DNA of 6,632 bases from JAYTJL01 sp043731125 (lineage in GTDB: Bacteria > Patescibacteriota > Saccharimonadia > Saccharimonadales > UBA10212): positions 1 to 6,632 of the forward strand of contig JAYTJL010000055.1 of the NCBI GenBank assembly GCA_043731125.1, given 5' to 3'. Shown here piece after piece: positions 1 to 4,806 of this stretch. The notes below the pieces were generated by a model that searched no databases, was not told the origin of the DNA, and was given only the letters and a program-made list of their open reading frames with translations. The position numbers and the translations under genes are program-made. Position 1 is the stretch's first letter; each line of letters begins with the position of its first letter.

Positions 1-1265
1 TAGCAGCTTTCTCCCAGCTTGACGCAGAATCAATACACGGTGAGATTAAACGTCAAGGTTTGCATACCAGACTAGACCTTACCCGTGCAAGTTGGCGAAA
101 ATGGTTGTCTATAGCTGATAGTTCAATCTCAAAGATAGCCAGTGAACACCAAGGCATATTCAAGAAATCTTTAATGCTAATCAAGGTTCATACAGACCGT
201 CGCGGTGGCATTATCGCCAGTGGCGACTCGTCTATATATAACTATGGGCGTGACTACTACAACTACGTATGGCCCCGCGACGGTGGGCTAACTATGTTAA
301 CTCTAATTCGACTTGGTTTTCAAGACGAGCCAAAGAAATTTTTTGAATTTTGTATTGACACCATCAGCCCTGAAGGATACATGATGCACAAGTACCAACC
401 AGACCGCTCTATAGGAAGCACCTGGCACCCATTAATGCACCGCCACCACCCTGAGCTTGCGATTCAAGAAGACGAGACAGCTATTGTCGTATATGCAATG
501 ACTAAGTACTTCGATAGGTTTGCTGATGAGAAATTTTTATCCCACGCTTATCACAATTTCATTGTACCAGCGGCCAACTTCATGTGTAACTTTATTGATT
601 CCAGCACTAACTTGCCCCATGCTAGCTACGACCTATGGGAGGAGCGCTTCGGTACTCATACATATACAGTTGTACTGACTATCGCATCATTAACAGAGGC
701 CGCTAGACTTGCCGATACTATGTCTCATCCAGATATTGCAAGGACATGGCGTTCAGCAGCAGAGAGAATTCAAAACAACCTAAATACACTCTACGATGAT
801 CAACGTAATTCGTTTGGTAAAGGGTTGTTATTAACACAGTCAGGAGAGATTGAGAAGAATTCAACAATTGATATATCAACGCTTTATAGTTTTATTGAAT
901 TCTCTCCTAACTCAATAAAGGATGAGAAAGTCCAAAATACCGCTGATACTGCAATCCGTACACTACTCAATAGCTCTCCTGCTGGTGGTGTTGTCCGCTA
1001 CGAGCACGACAATTACTTTCTGGCTGATAAATCACACCTTGGCAACCCCTGGATGATCTGCACCCTTTGGGTAGCCCAATACTATATTCTAACCGGCAAT
1101 ACCACCGATGCTAAGGTGCTGATCGACTGGGTTATCGCAAAAGGCAACAATAGTGGCACTCTTGCCGAACAAGCAGACCCGGTAAATGGTCAGCAAATTG
1201 GTGTGTCTCCGCTTGTGTGGAGTCACGCCGAACTTATAAACACACTCTTAGCCCTCTACCCCTAG
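1..1265 (+). CDS. Glycoside hydrolase family 15 (glucoamylase-like), C-terminal catalytic part, 5' truncated by window edge
   Basis: Enzymes of this family release glucose from the non-reducing ends of starch, glycogen or malto-oligosaccharides by inversion. The frame is open from base 3 into the window edge, so the gene starts upstream; the TTG at 60 is internal, not a start. About 420 residues are visible, covering the (alpha/alpha)6 barrel. The N-terminal beta-sandwich domain of prokaryotic GH15 enzymes would lie outside. Numbering from the TTG: YVWPRDGG at 69-76, MMHKYQPD at 108-115, QEDETA at 136-141, DLWEERFG at 191-198 (general acid, E194 or E195) and LAEQADP at 368-374 (E370, the likely general base), followed by SPLVWSHAE. 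Both catalytic glutamate motifs are intact. The YVWPRDG form fits prokaryotic or archaeal glucoamylases better than GH15 trehalases, but the substrate is not proven. Secretion cannot be judged without the N terminus. The gene converges on rpmG with 14 bases between the stops. Confidence 0.9.
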   Translation, partial: AAFSQLDAESIHGEIKRQGLHTRLDLTRASWRKWLSIADSSISKIASEHQGIFKKSLMLIKVHTDRRGGIIASGDSSIYNYGRDYYNYVWPRDGGLTMLTLIRLGFQDEPKKFFEFCIDTISPEGYMMHKYQPDRSIGSTWHPLMHRHHPELAIQEDETAIVVYAMTKYFDRFADEKFLSHAYHNFIVPAANFMCNFIDSSTNLPHASYDLWEERFGTHTYTVVLTIASLTEAARLADTMSHPDIARTWRSAAERIQNNLNTLYDDQRNSFGKGLLLTQSGEIEKNSTIDISTLYSFIEFSPNSIKDEKVQNTADTAIRTLLNSSPAGGVVRYEHDNYFLADKSHLGNPWMICTLWVAQYYILTGNTTDAKVLIDWVIAKGNNSGTLAEQADPVNGQQIGVSPLVWSHAELINTLLALYP

Positions 1266-1279
1266 GAGCAATTCTGATG

Positions 1280-1477
1280 TTAGCGCTTAGGGGCTTCGTT
1301 GCGTCCTAAGTTCTTTTTAGTCTCAGACTGTTTGGCACTAATTCTTTTGACGGGACAATACTTTGTCAGCTCGACTTTATCGGGGGTGTTCATAGTATTT
1401 TTAGTAGTGTAGTAGTGCCTCTGCTTGCATGCGTCGCACACAAGTCCAACAATTTTTCTTTTACTATTTTTTGCCAT
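1280..1477 (-). CDS. rpmG: 50S ribosomal protein L33, divergent, with three of four zinc-ribbon cysteines
   Basis: A 65-residue basic protein of the large ribosomal subunit. The start, the VxLVC-type strand with CDAC (C14, C17), the YYTTKNTMNTPDKVEL segment and KYCP (C41) are the L33 pattern. The second zinc knuckle normally reads CPxC followed by RKHT, but here residue 44 is lysine and the tail reads KRISAKQSETKKN, about ten residues longer than usual. The other two reading frames of this stretch contain no CRKHT-like peptide, so a simple frameshift does not explain the change. The ATG shares one base with the TAA of the pspC gene (TAATG), which implies translational coupling; a weak GGAAG lies about 9 bases upstream of the start. 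Its place downstream of the Thr/Tyr/Thr tRNAs matches the conserved tRNA-tuf-rpmG neighbourhood. The family call is firm; zinc binding is uncertain. Confidence 0.88.
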   Translation of the reverse strand: MAKNSKRKIVGLVCDACKQRHYYTTKNTMNTPDKVELTKYCPVKRISAKQSETKKNLGRNEAPKR

Positions 1478-1692
1478 TATTTCTTACTTCCACTTTTCGT
1501 TGGCATGATCCAAGCCATAATAAAATAGGCAAGTACTCCCGGGAAAACACCTGTTATGATAGTTAAAAATGCAAACAACACCCTAACGAGTACGGGATCA
1601 ACCTCAAAATACTGGGCTAGACCACCACAAACGCCAAGTATTTTTTTATCACTCTCTGAGCGGTATAGACTTTTATTCTTCATTGATGCCAT
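1477..1692 (-). CDS. PspC-domain small membrane protein
   Basis: A 71-residue protein made almost entirely of one PspC domain. It has SLYRSESDKKILGVCGGLA at about 8-26, the YFEVDPVLVRV segment at 28-38, a hydrophobic transmembrane stretch at about 39-63 containing a GVFPG turn, and a lysine-rich end. PspC proteins were named for the phage-shock envelope-stress response, but stand-alone PspC domains are common and their role is mostly undefined. No pspA or other psp gene is present here. The first ATG (1692) is used; a second ATG (1683) three codons in is also possible. Neither has a Shine-Dalgarno sequence. A GACAAT hexamer (1706-1701) lies 8 bases upstream of the ATG, a possible weak -10 box with the same spacing as the TPR gene promoter. 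The stop overlaps the rpmG start by one base. A membrane-stress role is only inferred from the domain name. Confidence 0.85.
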   Translation of the reverse strand: MASMKNKSLYRSESDKKILGVCGGLAQYFEVDPVLVRVLFAFLTIITGVFPGVLAYFIMAWIMPTKSGSKK

Positions 1693-1751
1693 TTTAACAG
1701 ATTGTCACCGAAGTTACAACTGGCTTACCACGAGCGTGCACGGGAATCGAG

Positions 1752-1827
1752 TGGAGCCGCGAACGGGAGTCGAACCCGTGACCTCATCCTTACCATGGAT
1801 GCGCTCTACCAACTGAGCTATCGCGGC
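1752..1827 (-). tRNA. tRNA-Thr, anticodon GGU, CCA encoded
   Basis: The acceptor arms GCCGCGA (1827-1821) and TCGCGGC (1762-1756) pair over 7 bp. The D arm reads AGCTCAGTTGGTAGAGC. The anticodon stem CATCC/GGATG closes the loop ATGGTAA, giving anticodon GGT for ACC/ACU threonine codons. The T arm ACGGG-TTCGACT-CCCGT is canonical. The discriminator base is U73 and CCA follows in the DNA (1754-1752). The gene lies 45 bases after the DHH gene stop and 59 before the pspC ATG. A TAGAAT hexamer (1846-1841), 13 bases upstream, may be a -10 box, but no -35 box is visible, so cotranscription with the upstream genes is equally likely. Confidence 0.97.
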
Positions 1828-1872
1828 AAACATCTCTGTTATTCTACTAAATATTAGCCCCTATGAAAAGGG

Positions 1873-2886
1873 TTAGACTACAGCCTTTACAGCAACCAAG
1901 GCACTTTCTATAGAATCGGCGTTGATTTTTGCCCCTGCCGCTGGTTTGTGTCCTCCGCCACCAAGATGCCTTGCAACCGAGGATACATCTTTGGTTCCCG
2001 CTACAGACCTAAGAGTAACACCATATGTGATTTTGCCACCTATACGCTCAGGGTATACAACAAAACCCCATCTATTGCCTTCGTAACAACGTATATAGTG
2101 GTTAACAAATTCATCACAGGCATCTTTGATTGCCTGCTGACTTTTATTTGAGTTGTAAAATGTTTGACTAAATTTGTCACTTACAAAACTGTAGGTGTAT
2201 CCTTCCCCACTATCGGTAATATTCGTGGCTAGCTCGGCGATCACCTCTATCTCCTCATGGTTAAAATGTTCTAATCTTATTTCTAGCTTTTCTATACTGG
2301 CGCCGTCATCAAGAAGTTGGCTAACTATTCTATACGTTTCCATGTAGCCAGGATGGTCAAATCGGTGCCTTTGAGTGTCACTAATTATTCCCAGTAGAGT
2401 GGTTTCGGCGTAGTTTTTTGGTTTCTGTAGTTCAAGTAGGTCAAAACAGAGGTTGTATACCTCCTCTGCTGTAGCTGGGCGTTTATTGTTTATAAAAACA
2501 TTAGCCTCGTCCTTGTCATCTTCTTCATGATGGTCAATTATTACTAGCTTGGTCTTAAGCTCAGCCAATTTAGTTTTAATCTCTTCGCCGTTAGTGCGAG
2601 ATACACGTTTGAAATTATTACCATCCAAGTTGATAAATAAGTCTGGTTGAAAATCATTTATGGCATCAAGTAGTGGCAGGAACTCTAGATGTTCATAGCC
2701 TTCCAAAAATCCCAGATCTTCGCCTGGCTTTTCTTCTAAGACCATCCTAACCTGCATACCTGTGAAGTTCTCACTAAGAGTCCTACTGAGTAGCAGGGTT
2801 GAACAAACCGCGTCAGGGTCTGGCGATATGTGCGAGGTTATTAGTACTCGCTGTGAAGTTTCGAAAAGTTGTTTTATATCTTGCAT
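1873..2886 (-). CDS. DHH/DHHA1 family phosphoesterase (NrnA-like nanoRNase/pAp phosphatase)
   Basis: Members of this cytoplasmic, Mn2+-dependent family degrade 2-5 nt RNAs and/or dephosphorylate 3'-phosphoadenosine 5'-phosphate; some act on cyclic dinucleotides. The 337-residue length is normal. Motif I is SHISPDPDA at 18-26 (H19, D23, D25), motif II is INLDGNN at 85-91 (D88), motif III is IDHHEED at 117-123 (D118, H119, H120), and motif IV is ISDTQRHRF at 168-176 (D170). The C-terminal DHHA1 substrate-binding loop is GGGGHKPAAGA at 309-319. All expected metal ligands are present. The ATG begins only 6 bases after the CCA of tRNA-Tyr. Those bases, AAGGAT, include an SD-like AAGGA that ends one base from the ATG, too close for normal use. 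No alternative start codon lies before motif I. The message must therefore be made together with tRNA-Tyr, and tRNA processing would leave it almost leaderless. The exact substrate cannot be told from sequence. Confidence 0.9.
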   Translation of the reverse strand: MQDIKQLFETSQRVLITSHISPDPDAVCSTLLLSRTLSENFTGMQVRMVLEEKPGEDLGFLEGYEHLEFLPLLDAINDFQPDLFINLDGNNFKRVSRTNGEEIKTKLAELKTKLVIIDHHEEDDKDEANVFINNKRPATAEEVYNLCFDLLELQKPKNYAETTLLGIISDTQRHRFDHPGYMETYRIVSQLLDDGASIEKLEIRLEHFNHEEIEVIAELATNITDSGEGYTYSFVSDKFSQTFYNSNKSQQAIKDACDEFVNHYIRCYEGNRWGFVVYPERIGGKITYGVTLRSVAGTKDVSSVARHLGGGGHKPAAGAKINADSIESALVAVKAVV

Positions 2887-2892
2887 ATCCTT

Positions 2893-2978
2893 TGGTGCAG
2901 GGTGTAGGATTCGAACCTACGAAGGCATAAGCCAACAGATTTACAGTCTGTCGTGTTTGACCGCTTCACTAACCCTGC
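2893..2978 (-). tRNA. tRNA-Tyr, anticodon GUA, long variable arm, CCA encoded
   Basis: The acceptor strands GCAGGGT (2978-2972) and ACCCTGC pair fully, followed by A73 and encoded CCA (2895-2893). The D stem is GTG/CAC. The anticodon stem ACAGA/TCTGT holds the loop CTGTAAA, giving anticodon GTA (Tyr). A long class II variable arm and the T arm GTAGG-TTCGAAT-CCTAC complete the structure. At 83 bases plus CCA it has the length expected for bacterial tRNA-Tyr. It is followed after 6 bases by the DHH phosphoesterase ATG and preceded, with one base between, by an 8-bp perfect hairpin. Confidence 0.97.
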
Positions 2979-2979
2979 A

Positions 2980-3002
2980 TGCTTTTGACGTTACCAAAAG
3001 CA
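2980..3002. other. Perfect 8-bp hairpin immediately 5' of tRNA-Tyr
   Basis: TGCTTTTG (2980-2987) and CAAAAGCA (2995-3002) are exact reverse complements around a 7-base loop. In the precursor transcript (minus strand) this hairpin sits one base before G1 of tRNA-Tyr, next to the RNase P cleavage site. No U-run follows on either strand, so it does not look like a terminator. Its function is unknown; it marks the end of the heptad-repeat tract next to it. Confidence 0.6.
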
Positions 3003-3101
3003 ATTATCAATTATCAATTCACAATTTTCAATGAATTATCAATGACCAATGATCAAAGAAAAATTCATGCTAAATGCAAAGTGCTAAATGTTAAATACTT
3101 T
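3001..3101. repeat. Degenerate heptanucleotide (7-base period) repeat tract in the tRNA-Thr/tRNA-Tyr spacer
   Basis: Read on the + strand, units starting CAAT recur every 7 bases at 3001, 3008, 3015, 3022 and 3029. After one unit of 11 bases the phase resumes at 3040 and 3047, and 3054 is a degenerate CAAAGAA. The first two units are identical (CAATTAT); later ones vary in the last three bases. After a short break (3061-3066) a second family, (A/G)TGCTAA-like, runs in 7-base steps at 3067, 3074, 3081 and 3088, fading at 3095. No open frame or known RNA motif explains it. It resembles in principle the short tandem heptanucleotide repeats described in heterocystous cyanobacteria, though with a different sequence. 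Confidence 0.65.
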
Positions 3102-3115
3102 TATCCGGTAAAAGT
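3097..3115. other. Perfect 7-bp hairpin immediately 3' of tRNA-Thr(UGU)
   Basis: ACTTTTA (3097-3103) and TAAAAGT (3109-3115) pair exactly around the loop TCCGG. On the transcribed minus strand the stem begins one base after the encoded CCA of tRNA-Thr(UGU). The stem is A/U-rich and is followed by ATTTAACATTT rather than a clean U-run, so it is at best a weak terminator. A 3' processing or exonuclease-stop role is possible but only inferred. Confidence 0.5.
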
Positions 3116-3116
3116 C

Positions 3117-3193
3117 TGGAGCCACCTGTCGGATTCGAACCGACGACCCTCTGTTTACAAAACAGATGCTCTAACCAACTGAGCTAAGGTGGC
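3117..3193 (-). tRNA. tRNA-Thr, anticodon UGU, CCA encoded
   Basis: The acceptor strands GCCACCT (3193-3187) and AGGTGGC (3127-3121) form 7 bp. The D arm reads AGCTCAGTTGGTTAGAGC. The anticodon stem TCTGT/ACAGA closes the loop TTTGTAA, giving anticodon TGT for ACA-family threonine codons. The T arm GTCGG-TTCGAAT-CCGAC is canonical. The discriminator is U73, as in the other Thr tRNA here, and CCA is encoded at 3119-3117. G1 directly follows the T-rich end of a terminator-like hairpin. A candidate promoter, TTGTTC-17-TAAACT on the minus strand, overlaps that hairpin but matches consensus poorly. It is the first gene of the tRNA block. Confidence 0.97.
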
Positions 3194-3227
3194 AAAATAA
3201 CCCCTAAAAGTTTAGCATAACAGGGGT
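3194..3227 (-). terminator. Probable intrinsic terminator after the TPR gene
   Basis: On the minus strand ACCCCT (3227-3222) pairs with AGGGGT (3205-3200); an inner GTT/AAC pairing can shorten the 16-base loop. The stem is followed by TATTTT, ending exactly at the first base of tRNA-Thr(UGU). It lies about 20 bases after the TPR stop, so it would end that transcript before the tRNA block. The 6-bp stem and interrupted T-run make it moderate in strength. Confidence 0.5.
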
Positions 3228-3247
3228 GCTAGAACAATAGAGTATCT

Positions 3248-3901
3248 TTAGATAACTACTCTTCGGGGGCGAAGCACCCTTTTGGGTCTAGTAGATGGCA
3301 TTATTAGTTTGCTCAATTTGCGGTTGACCGCCTTGGCTTCTTCTGTCATCCCCTTGGATTCATAAGCTTGAGCCAACAGCCCAAAAGTTTCGGTGTTGGG
3401 CTCTAACACTGTAGCCTTCTCTAGCTCTTGCAACATCAGTTTTTCATTACCCAGCTTTTCTTGCACCTTTGCGTAGGCTATGTGGCGAGCGGCTAGATTA
3501 TCTTCTAGTTTTAGGGCTTGCTCAAAAGCGGTACCGGCTTTTTGATAATTCTCCGTCTCATAGTAAATTAGGCCAAGGTTATGGAGCGAAGAGGCGCTTG
3601 GTTCTATACTGCTAGCAATTTCAAAACAGTCAATGGCGTCTTTGTATTCTCTTTGTTTGGCGTATAAGATACCTAAGCGGTTATAGGCTGCGGCATTCTT
3701 TTCATCAATCTTTAGTATAGTTAATAGTGCTTTTTCAGCTCGTAAAAAACGGTTTTCACGCATACCCATATAGGCTATTTCCCAGAGTTTGTTGAGTCTG
3801 TCAGAAATACCCTTTGGTACAACAACAATATCTGTTTCGGAACGTTTGCCATGGCCGTAGACTAAGACTCCGAAAAATAGCAACAGGATAAGTGCATACA
3901 T
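3248..3901 (-). CDS. Membrane-anchored tetratricopeptide repeat (TPR) protein
   Basis: A 217-residue protein. Residues 2-16 are a hydrophobic segment with no positive charge before it and HGKR directly after, so by the positive-inside rule it is probably an N-out, C-in anchor with the rest in the cytoplasm. About four TPR-like helix pairs follow: roughly 50-66, 72-100 (AAYNRLGILYAKQREYKDAI), 105-132 (LHNLGLIYYETENYQKAGTA) and 137-196, the last degenerate. The C terminus is strongly basic (RPKRVLRPRRVVI, 205-217), which suggests contact with nucleic acid or acidic lipid, although that is a guess. TPRs are protein-docking scaffolds and the partner is unknown. The start is fixed by an extended -10 promoter 8 bases upstream; there is no Shine-Dalgarno sequence. 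A 12-base palindrome (3243-3254) surrounds the stop codon. It follows holB by 23 bases but appears to be separately promoted. Confidence 0.85.
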   Translation of the reverse strand: MYALILLLFFGVLVYGHGKRSETDIVVVPKGISDRLNKLWEIAYMGMRENRFLRAEKALLTILKIDEKNAAAYNRLGILYAKQREYKDAIDCFEIASSIEPSASSLHNLGLIYYETENYQKAGTAFEQALKLEDNLAARHIAYAKVQEKLGNEKLMLQELEKATVLEPNTETFGLLAQAYESKGMTEEAKAVNRKLSKLIMPSTRPKRVLRPRRVVI

Positions 3902-3909
3902 TGTTATTA

Positions 3910-3918
3910 ATTATACCA
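3910..3918 (-). promoter_or_regulatory. Extended -10 promoter for the TPR gene, leaderless geometry
   Basis: The minus strand reads TGGTATAAT (3918-3910), a perfect TGnTATAAT extended -10 element in the 23-base gap between holB and the TPR gene. Eight bases (TAATAACA) separate it from the ATG, so transcription should start at or within about two bases of the start codon. No TTGACA-like -35 box lies 16-18 bases upstream, which is usual for extended -10 promoters. The expected product is a leaderless or nearly leaderless mRNA. Confidence 0.6.
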
Positions 3919-3924
3919 AATATG

Positions 3925-4806
3925 TTAGTAGTTGGTGGTTAACCATAATAAACATAACTTGGTATTGGTGCTCACCTCTAGCATTCGGCGTGTTTCTCCA
4001 ACGGTTTGACCCATACTACCAATGCTGTGCACCATTTTTTTGTCCCCGCTTACTACTGCACTCTTAAGCAGGTGATCTACTATTCTATCTAGTGCATCCA
4101 AGAAATACTGTATGTTCTGTTTATTTTCGGCTAATTTACTCGCAATCAGTAGCCGGTGGTAGGTATTGGCTGCAATAAATTCTTTTGCCATTGTAGCCGC
4201 TAATTTTAAGGGATGTTCCGTATTTCTTAGTAATTCATCTACTAGCTGAGGTGCTCCGCCAGCTAAGGCCCATGCGGACAACACGTCATTATCTTCATAC
4301 CCCGGTGTATAGTGTTGCAAAATTTCACTGCGTTTTGGGTTTTGTATAACTACCTTCTGGCAGCGTGAGATTACTGTTGGCAGCAGTCGTTTACCAGAAT
4401 CTTGAGTAAGTATATAGCATGTTGAAGGTGAGGGTTCTTCTAGATCACTTAGTAGGGCATTCTGAGCCTCTAGGCTCATGTTTTCTGCATTTTGGATTAG
4501 CACTACCCTCTTTATTCCAACCCGGGTAGATGGGATCTTGAGAGCTGTGGCAGCAACCACACGTCTAATTTCAGCAATCGGGATATCTTTTTTACCGTCT
4601 TCTACCGCCAGGTGATAGAAATATGGGTATTTATTCAATTCATCTTGACTGGATAGCCCCAGCATCAGCTCTGCCAGTTGTTTTGCAATTATGTCTGTTC
4701 CTGTGCCTTTTTTTCCAACCAATAAAATACTTTGAGTGCCTTCCTCGGCCAATCGCTGAATGTTGTCTTGTGTGGTATGGGACGTCAGGACTCCAGAAAC
4801 ACTCAT
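3925..4806 (-). CDS. holB: DNA polymerase III subunit delta' (clamp loader AAA+ protein)
   Basis: The delta' subunit is the rigid stator of the clamp loader that places the beta clamp on primed DNA. The 293-residue protein shows NAENMSLEAQNALLSDLEEPSPS at about 106-128 (the conserved NALLKxLEEP region), then LLPTVISRCQ at 141-150 with the SRC arginine-finger motif (S147, R148, C149). The P-loop position reads GKKGTGTD (31-38) and lacks the Walker A lysine, as expected for delta' and unlike DnaX (tau/gamma). The four-cysteine zinc module of many delta'/DnaX proteins is absent; only C130, C149 and C285 exist. The helical collar region (about 175-290) is poorly conserved, and the protein is somewhat shorter than the 334-residue E. 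coli protein. The start overlaps the preceding stop in ATGA, implying translational coupling with the pseudouridine synthase gene. Confidence 0.9.
   Translation of the reverse strand: MSVSGVLTSHTTQDNIQRLAEEGTQSILLVGKKGTGTDIIAKQLAELMLGLSSQDELNKYPYFYHLAVEDGKKDIPIAEIRRVVAATALKIPSTRVGIKRVVLIQNAENMSLEAQNALLSDLEEPSPSTCYILTQDSGKRLLPTVISRCQKVVIQNPKRSEILQHYTPGYEDNDVLSAWALAGGAPQLVDELLRNTEHPLKLAATMAKEFIAANTYHRLLIASKLAENKQNIQYFLDALDRIVDHLLKSAVVSGDKKMVHSIGSMGQTVGETRRMLEVSTNTKLCLLWLTTNY

Noticed and set aside
1259..1293. Imperfect inverted repeat (CCCCTA/TAGGGG plus AGC/GCT) at the convergent GH15/rpmG ends
   Set aside because: The loop is long, both arms overlap coding sequence and no T-run follows on either strand, so I do not call it a bidirectional terminator.
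1341..1420. Possible frameshift in rpmG explaining the missing fourth cysteine
   Set aside because: Neither alternative frame around CPVK gives a CxxC or RKHT-like peptide, and the gene ends in a normal stop.
1948..2151. Open frame on the + strand inside the DHH gene
   Set aside because: It is antisense to a well-supported gene with conserved motifs and its peptide shows no recognisable domain; the same applies to + strand frames at 1556-1816, 4623-4865 and 6015-6293.
2762..3034. Open frames on the + strand across tRNA-Tyr and the spacer (also 2979-3182)
   Set aside because: They run through tRNA genes and the repeat tract on the opposite strand, so they are not credible as coding.
3001..3101. 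CRISPR-like array
   Set aside because: The repeat unit is 7 bases with no spacers of uniform length, and there are no cas genes nearby.
3261..3287. Two small hairpins (CTTCG-GGGG-CGAAG and ACCC-TTTT-GGGT) near the TPR 3' end
   Set aside because: They lie within the arginine-rich coding tail and have short stems; they are better explained by codon content than by regulation.
3925..4806. Missing Walker A lysine and zinc cysteines in the clamp-loader gene as a sign of decay
   Set aside because: A P-loop that does not bind ATP is normal for delta', the SRC and NALL..LEEP motifs are intact, and loss of the zinc module is known in the family.
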